NCBI GenBank assembly: GCA_016887505.1
Contig: CP069393.1
Coordinates: 2,193,001-2,257,000 of the forward strand
Source of the DNA: Clostridia bacterium
Lineage (GTDB): Bacteria > Bacillota > TC1 > UBA5767
Direction: 5' to 3'
DNA length: 64,000 bases
In this document: positions 51,500-59,628 of the stretch, piece after piece
How the letters are laid out: the number at the start of each line of letters is the position of its first letter
Position numbering within the stretch: position 1 is the first letter of the stretch
Notes under the pieces: generated by a model
Told to the model about the DNA's origin: nothing
Database searches by the model: none
The model's input: only the letters and a program-made list of their open reading frames with translations
Translations under genes and position numbers: made by a program

Positions 51500-51527
51500 G
51501 TCACCGGGCAGTTTACTGTCCGGTGAC
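51500..51527 (+). promoter_or_regulatory. Intercistronic hairpin between binding protein and permease genes
   Basis: A 12-bp stem with one G-U (51500-51511 with 51516-51527) and TTTA loop, without a T tract. Probably an RNA 3'-end stabiliser rather than a terminator. Confidence 0.65.
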
Positions 51528-51550
51528 CTTACAGGTTAAAGGAGGTTTAC

Positions 51551-52618
51551 ATGTCTAGTATTGATTCGCAATTGGCGAGAAAAATCCTGCGAATGAGAAT
51601 TTTGGTTACATGTATTGCAGTCTTTGTGGCCTTTATTCTGGGATCCATTTTGGTGCTGTTGGCAGGAATTAATCCATTAATGGCGCTTAGATACTTATTT
51701 TCAGGAGCACTAGGCACAAAGCATGGAATAGGCGAAACCTTGACCCGATTCGTACCTCTGTTTCTGGCGACTATGTCATTTGCCATTGGGATGAAAGTAC
51801 ATTTTTATAATGTGGGTATCGAAGGGCAGATTGCGTTAGGCTCATTGGGCGCCTTGCTGGTTGGTATTTATGCGGTTGGCTTACCCGCACCGATTCATAT
51901 ATTTTTGTCGCTACTGGCTGCAGTGATATTTGGGATTCTATGGTTGGGAATTGCAGGTTTCCTCAAGTTTCGTTTCGGTGCTAATGAACTCTTAACGACG
52001 GTGATGCTCAACTACATTGCGGTTTACCTGATGGATATCATTATTGAAACCGTATTGAAGGATCCGAATAGTTTAATTGATCAATCTCAAAAGATTGCTG
52101 CCACGGCTGCGCTTCCCAGAATTATAGCCGGCACAACGGTTCATTTAGGCTTATTTATTGCAATTGCTGTGGCGGTAGTCGTTTACTACTACGTTTGGAG
52201 AACTCCAGGTGGTTATGAATTAAGAGCCGTTGGGGCCAATAGCAAGGCAGCTATGTATGCAGGCATCAACCCGAAAAAAATGATTATTATTGGTATGATT
52301 ATTAGTGGAGGACTGGCTGGATTAGGCGGAGGCTTGAACTTGCTGGGATACCAGTCGCGTTGGGTATCCGGAACATTTCTCGGCTATGGATTCGATGGTA
52401 TTGGAGCTGCTGTGATGGGGCAGTACCATCCGGTAGGTATGGCTTTGAGTGCCTTGCTGTTTGCGATTATCCGAGTAGGTGGCGGGGCGATGCAACGAAG
52501 TGTTGGCGTGCCGTATCCATTGGTACATGCTTTACAGGGAATCGTCATCATTGCTGTCATTATTAGTGCTTATTTTATCGAGAAACGGTCTGAAAAGATG
52601 ATGAAGGAGGGACAGTAA
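51551..52618 (+). CDS. Nucleoside ABC importer permease 1 (NupP/YufP-like)
   Basis: 355 residues with about ten membrane helices, BPD_transp_2 family. FYNVGIEGQIALGSLGALLVG and the GFDGIGAAVMGQYHPVGMALSALLFA segment are characteristic of BMP-linked permeases. Starts behind AAAGGAGGT and is spaced one base from permease 2. Confidence 0.93.
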   Translation: MSSIDSQLARKILRMRILVTCIAVFVAFILGSILVLLAGINPLMALRYLFSGALGTKHGIGETLTRFVPLFLATMSFAIGMKVHFYNVGIEGQIALGSLGALLVGIYAVGLPAPIHIFLSLLAAVIFGILWLGIAGFLKFRFGANELLTTVMLNYIAVYLMDIIIETVLKDPNSLIDQSQKIAATAALPRIIAGTTVHLGLFIAIAVAVVVYYYVWRTPGGYELRAVGANSKAAMYAGINPKKMIIIGMIISGGLAGLGGGLNLLGYQSRWVSGTFLGYGFDGIGAAVMGQYHPVGMALSALLFAIIRVGGGAMQRSVGVPYPLVHALQGIVIIAVIISAYFIEKRSEKMMKEGQ

Positions 52619-52619
52619 T

Positions 52620-53549
52620 ATGGATTCTCAATTTGCGATAGTACTCGGTATACTGTTGGGGTCTACCATACGCTATTCCGTTCCGATTCTTTATGCTGCA
52701 TTGGGTGGACTAATCACCGAAAAAGCTGGTGTGCTGAACTTTGCTTTGGAGGGACTGATGCTAGCCGGTGCCTTTTTTGCCTATTATGGGAATTTAGTGA
52801 CAGGCTCAATCCTAGTTGGCGTTTTATGTGCCTTGGCTATTGGCGCCTTGACGGGTCTGGCTCTTAGTATCAGCATTCTGAAATATAAAGCAAGCCAATT
52901 GGTTATGGGTATTGGAATTAATATTTTTTACTTGGGCTTGACGGGATATTTTTTCAGAATCATAGGCTCTTCTGGAGCCAATACCATGGTAGATAACATG
53001 TTGGGAGATATTCCAATACCCATATTGTCGAGCATTCCTTTTCTGGGCATTCTCTTTCAACAGAACATCTTAGTCTACTTGTTGGTGGCGCTCGTTCTTG
53101 TCATGGCCTATTTTCTGAATAGGACTACGACAGGCTTGAATGTAAAGGCTGTCGGGGAAAATCCATATGCAGCAGCAGCGGTAGGCATAGATGTCATCAA
53201 GAACAGAACCTTTGCCATTGTAGGTGGTAGCATGCTGGCCGCTCTTGGTGGTGGTGTTATGACCTTGACCATGGCCCGGGTATTTTTGGAAAATATGGTG
53301 AATGGCCGAGGCTGGATTGCGTTTTCAGCAATTATATTAGGTCGGTATTCTTCGGTAGGCGTTTTAGTAGGATGTCTGGTATTTGGTGCAGCAACTGCCG
53401 TATCTGATATTGTCCAGATTGTGGGTATCGATATTCCATACCAGGCAGCACTGATGGTTCCCTATATTATTACGATTATAGCTTTGGTAATTACCGTAGG
53501 TGGTGGAAATGCTCCTGCTGCTTTAGGTGGTAGATACGATAAGGAATAG
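52620..53549 (+). CDS. Nucleoside ABC importer permease 2 (NupQ/YufQ-like)
   Basis: 309 residues, BPD_transp_2 family, eight to ten helices. SVPILYAALGGLITEKAGVLNFALEGLM in pieces and NGRGWIAFSAIILGRYSSVGVLVG are typical. Completes the four-part importer. No terminator hairpin is apparent after it, so transcription may continue into the GntR gene. Confidence 0.93.
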   Translation: MDSQFAIVLGILLGSTIRYSVPILYAALGGLITEKAGVLNFALEGLMLAGAFFAYYGNLVTGSILVGVLCALAIGALTGLALSISILKYKASQLVMGIGINIFYLGLTGYFFRIIGSSGANTMVDNMLGDIPIPILSSIPFLGILFQQNILVYLLVALVLVMAYFLNRTTTGLNVKAVGENPYAAAAVGIDVIKNRTFAIVGGSMLAALGGGVMTLTMARVFLENMVNGRGWIAFSAIILGRYSSVGVLVGCLVFGAATAVSDIVQIVGIDIPYQAALMVPYIITIIALVITVGGGNAPAALGGRYDKE

Positions 53550-53766
53550 TTTGGATTCTAAGCCTACATTTGAATTCAGGTGCGACTTTGGTATAAGATT
53601 GGAAAAAGAGCTACGGTAATATCTTACTGGTCACAACCTAGTTGACAAGATTGGTTTTTGTTTACTTTTCTTGGTATTGATTGTGTGTTATTATTTATAG
53701 GCGTTTTTTAGATTTGAGATAGAGAATCTGAAACTTGTATGGTATTAGAAAGTATAGGAGAATGAG

Positions 53767-54495
53767 ATGGTCCAACCAAGAAAGATATTCCAAAGCAGTT
53801 ATAAATTGAAACGAAAAAAGTTTTTAGAATATATCGACAGTAGGTCATTTCCAGGGCGTAAGTTGCCCAATGAAAGTGATTTGGCAAAGATTTTAGAAAT
53901 GAGTTTGGGAACCGTGCGGGAAATCCTGCGAGAAATGGAAATGAACGGAACGGTGACCAAGATGAAAGGGAAGGGCAATTTTCTGAATCTTAGTACGCGT
54001 AATATCAAGATGCGGATAGATTTAATCAAGGACTTTACCGACCTGATTGAAGAAAAAGGCTATCAAGTAAACCTAGATACTTTTCTCATGAAGGACGAGA
54101 AGGATGAGCGCTTGATGCATCTTGGGGAGAAGTACTTTCCCAAACGGATAAGGTCTGGGCAATACCGGCTTATTGCCAATGTATATTACGCAGATTCGAC
54201 TCCTGCTGTTGTTGGATTGTTTTTGGTTCCCGACTATCCCGACTTTAAAGAGCTTACAGATGAAGAGTTTGTATCAAAATTCTGGGATGGCTATATTGTT
54301 GAATTCGACCATGCCGTCATTCATTGGGAAGTGGGTGCCCTGCCCCAAACAGTGTCCAAGTATTTGAAACAGCCTGAGGGACTATGTGTTCAGATGTGGA
54401 GCGAGGTTCACTACAATAAGTATGATGAATTGCTTTGTTGTTCCTATAGCTATTTTAATCCCGAAATAATGGAAATGGCTATGATAAGAAAGTAG
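53767..54495 (+). CDS. GntR/HutC-family regulator with UTRA domain
   Basis: 242 residues. The winged helix shows RKLPNESDLAKILEMSLGTVREIL and the KGKGNFL turn; the rest is a UTRA ligand domain. Paralogous to the regulator at 44056. Its place 217 bases after the nucleoside importer makes it the likely regulator of that operon, with a nucleoside or derivative as effector (inference). The preceding gap is AT-rich; a TTGACA at 53642 has no -10 partner. Confidence 0.88.
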   Translation: MVQPRKIFQSSYKLKRKKFLEYIDSRSFPGRKLPNESDLAKILEMSLGTVREILREMEMNGTVTKMKGKGNFLNLSTRNIKMRIDLIKDFTDLIEEKGYQVNLDTFLMKDEKDERLMHLGEKYFPKRIRSGQYRLIANVYYADSTPAVVGLFLVPDYPDFKELTDEEFVSKFWDGYIVEFDHAVIHWEVGALPQTVSKYLKQPEGLCVQMWSEVHYNKYDELLCCSYSYFNPEIMEMAMIRK

Positions 54496-54502
54496 TGTAA
54501 CG

Positions 54503-54540
54503 TGGATTGTATTCTAAACAGGATGCAATCCATATTTTTT
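54503..54540 (+). terminator. Intrinsic terminator after the second gntR gene
   Basis: 12-bp stem with two G-U (54503-54514 with 54521-54532), TAAACA loop, then TATTTTTT. Confidence 0.88.
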
Positions 54541-54823
54541 CTACCCTCGAGACAGAAAAGGACACATCTTTTGCGTAATACCTACCACCGCTCCCCCCTT
54601 TTTGTGAAATCCAAAATAGCACCAAAGATGCCTTTTTTATATCTGAAATGAGAATATTCAGTGAGAAAAATAGAAAAAATTATCTAAGGCTTTGTTAACC
54701 AAGGCCCTATTTTATCCCGTTTTTAGGGTTAGACTGTGACTCAGAATAATTTGTCTAGGATACAGATATTTTTAGTTCTATATTTTCCGTGGCCTTTTGG
54801 TATAATGGGTAAAGAGGTGTACG
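54541..54823 (+). other. AT-rich intergenic region before the HAD-NERD-DUF2779 cluster
   Basis: No reading frame or repeat was recognised. An extended -10 (TGG plus perfect TATAAT, 54798-54806) near its end is the probable promoter of the cluster; no good -35 is present. Confidence 0.55.
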
Positions 54824-55450
54824 ATGTATAAATGCGTAATATTTGATTTTGACGGTACAATTGGCGATACCGAGGACCTAGCTCTTCAAATAGCCATAAA
54901 ACTATCTGAAAAATATAATTTTAGAAAATTAACCAAAAATGAGATCCCGATGATAAAGCATATGACGGTACGGGAAGGGATGACATATATGGGCATATCT
55001 CGTTTTCGTTTGCCCTTTATTGTCAAAGAAGCGCATGGTATTTTGCGTCAAGAGGTTTCTAGTGCGGAATTGTGTCGGCCGGAACTAGAAGACTTGTTTC
55101 ACTCTTTGTCGGACAGCTTAATCATGACTGGAATCATTACGTCTAATTCTGCAGACAACGTAGAAGCTTTTTTTGAATTGCATAATATCCAGATGTTCGA
55201 TTTTTTGCGATCTAGTTCTGTGTTTGGAAAATCGAAGCATTTGAAGAAGGTGCTACATCAGTATAATTTTAAAAAAAGAGATGTACTATATGTAGGTGAT
55301 GAGGCGAGAGACATTGTGGCAGCCAAAAAAGTGGGCATCGATGTTGCTGCAGTAACCTGGGGCTTTAATTCCATAGACCGCTTGAAGGCTGAGAAACCAA
55401 ATTATCTGATAGAAGAAGTGAGTGAACTCAAAAGGATACTGGGCTTCTGA
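54824..55450 (+). CDS. HAD-superfamily hydrolase (phosphoglycolate phosphatase-like)
   Basis: 208 residues. Motif I is DFDGTIGDTE with nucleophile and acid Asp, motif II is the TSNSADN block, the motif III Lys is in FGKSKHLKKVL, and motif IV is YVGDEARDIVAA. A helical cap follows motif I. Substrate cannot be told from sequence. Its TGA stop shares bases with the ATG of the NERD gene, implying coupled translation. Confidence 0.88.
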   Translation: MYKCVIFDFDGTIGDTEDLALQIAIKLSEKYNFRKLTKNEIPMIKHMTVREGMTYMGISRFRLPFIVKEAHGILRQEVSSAELCRPELEDLFHSLSDSLIMTGIITSNSADNVEAFFELHNIQMFDFLRSSSVFGKSKHLKKVLHQYNFKKRDVLYVGDEARDIVAAKKVGIDVAAVTWGFNSIDRLKAEKPNYLIEEVSELKRILGF

Positions 55451-56169
55451 TGGCTAAGTGGATTGCTAGGAGAAGTAGGCTGAGCCAGGAGTATGCGAGA
55501 ATACTCCGTAAGACTTATGTTGCCTATTTCTTTTTTGTTGCCTTATTTCTCAGCTTTTTTGTCTTATCGATTCGACAATTTGCCTGGTGGCAGTTGTCGC
55601 TTCTTGTATTATCTGCAGTATCTTTTGGATTGGCTAAGTCTACCCAAAAAGACCGAGGCATTTACGGCCAAGGTTTGCGGGGCGAAAAACAGGTATTTCG
55701 CATTCTTAAAAAGCTTAGTAGTGAATGCATTGTGGCCCCCAACCTACGTATTGGAAAGGGACGCCGATATGAAGTGGATGCCCTAGTATGTACCCGGGGC
55801 GCAGTAAGTATTATTGAGGTTAAACATTACAAGGGAAAGATAGAAAAAGTGGACGGCCGATGGCTAGTTAGCAAGACGAACTACAAAAAGGCGATTGCCA
55901 ATCCTATAGAGCAGTTGGAAGACAGAATGTATTGTGCAAGACAGTTGTTGGATCATAATGGTGCAAAAAAGGCTCTGGTTAGGGGCGTCTTGGTGTTTGC
56001 AGGAGACACCCTGGTGGATACGGCCCAACAGGAGCAATTAAAGACAGAAAAAGTAGAAATTGTTTTTCTATCTAGGGGCGAAACCAAAACGCTATTAAAG
56101 TATCTCGGTACACATGGCCCTGCGGCCATTCCCGCTGAAAAACTGTACGAGGCACTAGTAGGGAAGTGA
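55450..56169 (+). CDS. NERD-domain (nuclease-related) membrane protein
   Basis: 239 residues. Two membrane segments (about 22-42 and 48-64) anchor a cytoplasmic NERD domain: G-LRGEK near 75-80, RRYEVDALVCTRGAVSIIEVKHYKG with Asp110 and the Glu123-x-Lys125 pair, and NPIEQ at 151-155. These match the PD-(D/E)xK-like active site pattern of NERD proteins, which are found in DNA-processing and defence settings. Overlaps the HAD gene and lies 4 bases before the DUF2779 gene. Confidence 0.87.
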   Translation: MAKWIARRSRLSQEYARILRKTYVAYFFFVALFLSFFVLSIRQFAWWQLSLLVLSAVSFGLAKSTQKDRGIYGQGLRGEKQVFRILKKLSSECIVAPNLRIGKGRRYEVDALVCTRGAVSIIEVKHYKGKIEKVDGRWLVSKTNYKKAIANPIEQLEDRMYCARQLLDHNGAKKALVRGVLVFAGDTLVDTAQQEQLKTEKVEIVFLSRGETKTLLKYLGTHGPAAIPAEKLYEALVGK

Positions 56170-56173
56170 TTGT

Positions 56174-57595
56174 ATGATTGATGAAAAACTGTTCGGCAAG
56201 GGACTTTTTTGTCCTCGCTGCTTTTATAAGGAAGCTAAGACGAGACAGGCGGCAGATGGTTTTCATTCTGCAGATATTGAAGCCTTGCTGAACGCCTACT
56301 ATGAGGGGCTTCATAAGCTTGATCGTGCGCAGATAGAAGACTGGATTTCTGTATCTGTAAAGCAGTTTCAAAATGCAAAGACCTTCCGTCATGGGCTCTT
56401 TCGTTGGCAGGATTGCTACGTTCATATGGATGTATGTTTTTCCCAAACCAAAAACAAGAGAAGCAGCATATGTTTGGTTGAAAGCAAACGAGTAAAAAAG
56501 CAGGTATTTTGGGAATTGGCATACCAAAAATTTGTGCTAGCCAAATTAGGTCTCACCTTGGACCGCTCGTATGTGCTCTATTTTAACAAGCACTACCGCT
56601 TACAGGGGAAGATCAATCCACATGAGCTGTTGATTTTAGCGGATGTTACTGAAGAACTAGAGGAATATCTGCCCCAGATTGAGGACCAGATACATCGTAT
56701 GAAACGTATTCTTTCCGGCCCTGAACCAGTCCTTTCTTTGGAACCCTATCAGGAAAAAGATGTTGCCTGTTCCCTTCAATCGGATTGCTATCATTTCAGC
56801 AAAGACCATGCTGCTACCGTTCATGGTATTTCACCAGGCAAACTAGTGAAATTTGAGAAGGCTGGTTACCACAAGGTTGAAGATATACCAGACCATCTTT
56901 TAAGTGCGAAGGCGAGAATACAGAAACAGTCCTTACTTAAGAACCGGGTATATTTGGAAAAAAAGGGGATCCTAAGGAGACTTAGAGAAATCCAAGCTCC
57001 GATCAGTGCCTTGGATTTTGAAGCTTTTTCGCCAATGATTCCCCAATTTGAAGGTGACGGGGTACACCTGCCTATTGTTTACCAATGTTCGGTTGCCTAC
57101 GAGAAACAAGGGGCCGTTTTATCCGAAAGCTATGTTTATGAAGAAAAGGGAGACCCTCGGGATGGAGTCATGGATGCTTTGTTGCGGCTCATACCCAAAG
57201 AAGGATCTATTCTAGTCTACAACCAGAGCTTTGAACGAGCTAGACTCAAGGAGTTGGAATTACGCTATCCAGAACACAAAATATTTCTCAAGTCCATGCA
57301 GATGAGACTAGTCGATTTATTGCCTCTTTTTTCCTCTTTTTTGGTCTATCACCCAGAGCAACAAGGTAGTACGAAACTAAAAAGTGTAGCAAGGGCCTTT
57401 CTTCCGGGAAGCTATGAAGACTCTTCTGTACGAGATGGTAAGATGGCGCAAGACCTGTATGATAAATATAGGAAAGAGCCGACAAAGGAGCTGCAAAAAG
57501 AGATTGTTCGGGATTTAATCGTATATGGAAAGTGGGACGCCAGGGTTCTGGTTGAACTGTATCAGATATTGAAAACCCTTGTAGAAATGGACTAA
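56174..57595 (+). CDS. DUF2779-type protein: RecB/Cas4-like nuclease plus RNase H-fold exonuclease
   Basis: 473 residues in three parts. The N-terminal part has LFCPRC (Cys13, Cys16), Asp86, ESK (Glu103-Lys105) and a Gln118 helix, a Cas4/RecB-like PD-(D/E)xK pattern; CSLQSDC (Cys199, Cys205) would complete an iron-sulfur site. Residues about 215-245 resemble a helix-hairpin-helix. The C-terminal DUF2779 domain has DFE (281-283), YNQSFERARL (349-358), a Leu-Asp at 380-381 and KWDARV with Asp455, matching a DEDD exonuclease. Probably a DNA-processing enzyme; role unproven. Confidence 0.8.
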   Translation: MIDEKLFGKGLFCPRCFYKEAKTRQAADGFHSADIEALLNAYYEGLHKLDRAQIEDWISVSVKQFQNAKTFRHGLFRWQDCYVHMDVCFSQTKNKRSSICLVESKRVKKQVFWELAYQKFVLAKLGLTLDRSYVLYFNKHYRLQGKINPHELLILADVTEELEEYLPQIEDQIHRMKRILSGPEPVLSLEPYQEKDVACSLQSDCYHFSKDHAATVHGISPGKLVKFEKAGYHKVEDIPDHLLSAKARIQKQSLLKNRVYLEKKGILRRLREIQAPISALDFEAFSPMIPQFEGDGVHLPIVYQCSVAYEKQGAVLSESYVYEEKGDPRDGVMDALLRLIPKEGSILVYNQSFERARLKELELRYPEHKIFLKSMQMRLVDLLPLFSSFLVYHPEQQGSTKLKSVARAFLPGSYEDSSVRDGKMAQDLYDKYRKEPTKELQKEIVRDLIVYGKWDARVLVELYQILKTLVEMD

Positions 57596-57707
57596 GAGTC
57601 CCCGTATCTTGCAGGTGCAACGGATGGTTGCATAGATTCAAACGCGGTTTGCTAGAATGCAACTGGGATATTGGTTATGCTGAAAACATCAAACAGGAGG
57701 TAGTGAT

Positions 57708-58250
57708 ATGACTTTTGGAGAAAAATTACAGATGTTGCGTAAGCAAAAAGGGATGTCCCAAGAACAACTCGCAGTGCAGGTTGAGGTATCTAGACAATCC
57801 ATATCCAAGTGGGAGTTGGGAGAATCTTCTCCGGATATAGACCGCATATTGATACTGAGTCGTTATTTTGGTGTAAGCACCGACTACTTGCTAGACGATA
57901 CTTGGGAAGAGAAAGAGGAAGAGAAGGAAGCGGTTGCCCCAGCTTCTAGTTCTTATGAACCTAGTCTACATTTTGTGAAAAGGCTCATCAAAACAAAAGG
58001 CTATCTAGCAGGCTATATAATTGCTGGATATGCAGCACTAGCCTTTCTACTGACTAGATTTGCTCACTATGCATTTCGTACGATGCTACAACCACCGGAG
58101 GGATTTGGTATAGCGCTTTCTGATTTACCGGCTGCGATGAAGATGCCCTTGGTATTTGTGAATGTATTAAGCGTGGTAACAGCTGCGATTGCGCTGGCAG
58201 GTCTTGTCGGGGCGCTCTATCTAAAAGGAAGAAGAGCAGACAATGAATGA
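57708..58250 (+). CDS. Membrane-anchored XRE-family regulator
   Basis: 180 residues. An N-terminal XRE helix-turn-helix (residues 1-62, [20 protein letters not shown]) is followed by an acidic linker and two membrane helices (about 98-120 and 147-172). Such proteins are common in Clostridia and may sense the membrane. It follows the DUF2779 gene by 112 bases, with AGGAGGT before the ATG, and could regulate that cluster or itself. Confidence 0.87.
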   Translation: MTFGEKLQMLRKQKGMSQEQLAVQVEVSRQSISKWELGESSPDIDRILILSRYFGVSTDYLLDDTWEEKEEEKEAVAPASSSYEPSLHFVKRLIKTKGYLAGYIIAGYAALAFLLTRFAHYAFRTMLQPPEGFGIALSDLPAAMKMPLVFVNVLSVVTAAIALAGLVGALYLKGRRADNE

Positions 58251-58265
58251 AAAAATTAGAGATTC

Positions 58266-58294
58266 TCGACAAACATTGTCACTTCATATATAAT
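58266..58294 (+). promoter_or_regulatory. Promoter of the double FolB-domain gene
   Basis: TCGACA (58266-58271), 17-base spacer, perfect TATAAT (58289-58294). Confidence 0.75.
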
Positions 58295-58347
58295 ATTTTG
58301 GGTGATATTGGTTTTACCCGAACGATAAAAAATAGCGAGGAGGCGTA

Positions 58348-59070
58348 ATGATGAATTACAAAATGTACAAGAACATTACCATCTTTGCCACACACGGACA
58401 CGCCATTCAAGAAAAAGAATTGGGACAGAAGTTTGTGCTAGAGATAACTTTGTTTGGAGAAGATTTATCCAAAGTGGATACATCCGTATCTGAGGCGGAG
58501 GTGGAGCGTTTTATCCAAGAAGAGGCGATAGACGTACACCGCGACATGATTCAGGCGGTAGCCGGCCGCGTGGGAGACCTGATTTTAGAAGCCAGCTCAG
58601 ATGCCTTAATGGAAGTACGGGTAGAGGTTAAAAAGCCGTCTACACCCATCCGTATCGGTATGCCAGGAGGCTTGGTCAAGTATGTAAGTACTACAGTGAG
58701 CCGTCGTAAGAAGGGTTACACACCGGTATATGAACATCTTGAAGACTATAACTTTACCAAGATCCGCAGTGCTAGAGTATTCGACAAGGATGTCAAATAC
58801 GAAGCAGATCTAGAGGTAGCCTTCAATATGGGTCCATCCATCGAAAATGATGATATTGCCTATAGCTACAGCTATACTACGGTTTATGATGTGGCGGTAG
58901 ATACCATCAAAGCCAACAAGGGTGATGCACCCTATGAATTGGCTCGTAAGATGGTTGAAAAGGTCTATGAGGATAAACCGGATGCCAAGATGGTTCGTGC
59001 TAAGGTTCGAAACTTTTTGCCAGAAAACAATCTGTCTGTAGATTATATGGAGTATATGGTTGTTAAATAG
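58348..59070 (+). CDS. Tandem double FolB (dihydroneopterin aldolase-like) domain protein
   Basis: 240 residues, about twice the length of FolB. Domain 1 (about 5-120) aligns with FolB: ATHG at 14-17, Glu22 six residues after His16, LGQKF, and KKP at 95-97. Domain 2 (about 133-240) aligns with the latter part of FolB: DDIAYSYSYTTVYDV carries the Tyr equivalent (Tyr176) that domain 1 lacks, but has no HG/Glu and no KP. No other folate gene is nearby. The product could be an aldolase/epimerase or a repurposed tunnelling fold. ATG 58351 is an alternative start. Confidence 0.75.
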   Translation: MMNYKMYKNITIFATHGHAIQEKELGQKFVLEITLFGEDLSKVDTSVSEAEVERFIQEEAIDVHRDMIQAVAGRVGDLILEASSDALMEVRVEVKKPSTPIRIGMPGGLVKYVSTTVSRRKKGYTPVYEHLEDYNFTKIRSARVFDKDVKYEADLEVAFNMGPSIENDDIAYSYSYTTVYDVAVDTIKANKGDAPYELARKMVEKVYEDKPDAKMVRAKVRNFLPENNLSVDYMEYMVVK

Positions 59071-59101
59071 TTAATTGAAGTAAAAGGTATAGAAATTATC
59101 T

Positions 59102-59138
59102 AGGCTATTCTGTCTTCAGACAGGATAGCCTTTTTTTT
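59102..59138 (+). terminator. Intrinsic terminator after the FolB-like gene
   Basis: 13-pair stem with one mismatch-like bulge pair (59102-59114 with 59119-59131), TTCA loop, eight T. Confidence 0.93.
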
Positions 59139-59185
59139 GCTTGGAAGGATGGTTAGGACTCAGCTTACGGGGATGAAAGGGAAAC

Positions 59186-59216
59186 AAAAAGGCTGCCGGC
59201 AAATCGCCGGCAGCCT
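59186..59216 (-). terminator. Terminator of the antiporter/PII-like operon
   Basis: 11-bp perfect stem (59190-59200 with 59206-59216), five-base loop; on the minus strand it runs into TTTTTG. Confidence 0.88.
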
Positions 59217-59234
59217 GATACTTCTGTTAGAATA

Positions 59235-59615
59235 CTATTTATCGCATTCTGGATTATATTCATTTTGGTCTAGTGCGTAACCGATACATTCGTCTACAGG
59301 TACGACAAACATAAATCCTCGACCGGTGTTGTTACAGTGGTTTAAGCCTAAGACTTCTCGGATGGCTGAACTAACTCGTTTCAGCTTTTCTTCAGAACGG
59401 ATTACGCTGATGATGGTCTTGTTGTAGGGCTTATCCTTCTCAATCATATTTCGAATGCCAGCAAACACAGGAACCTCAATGTCTTTGGTCATGAGTGTCT
59501 TGCCAAGGCCCACACTATCAATCGTGGTGGCACCACATTCGTTTTCATAGAAAATATCGTAGATAGAATTCAACTTACGTGTATCATTTAAAATTAGAAA
59601 AAGAGCTTTGCTCAT
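59235..59615 (-). CDS. PII-like (GlnB-fold) small regulatory protein
   Basis: 126 residues. The ferredoxin-like PII pattern is visible: an N-terminal strand and helix (KALFLILNDTRKLNSIYDIF), GATTIDSVGLGKT at the T-loop position, and the C-terminal NTGRGFMFVVPVDECIGY block that matches the PII end. The T-loop is short and no canonical uridylylated Tyr block exists. It lies 13 bases downstream of the antiporter gene with GGAGG before its ATG, so it probably binds and controls that transporter. The ligand is unknown. Confidence 0.78.
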   Translation of the reverse strand: MSKALFLILNDTRKLNSIYDIFYENECGATTIDSVGLGKTLMTKDIEVPVFAGIRNMIEKDKPYNKTIISVIRSEEKLKRVSSAIREVLGLNHCNNTGRGFMFVVPVDECIGYALDQNEYNPECDK

Positions 59616-59628
59616 AAGTACCTCCAGT

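Noticed and set aside
53642-53647. TTGACA before the second gntR gene
   Set aside because: No -10 at usual spacing.
56174-56800. A CRISPR adaptation Cas4 gene
   Set aside because: The nuclease half is Cas4-like, but no cas1/cas2 or repeat array is present and it is fused to a DUF2779 domain.
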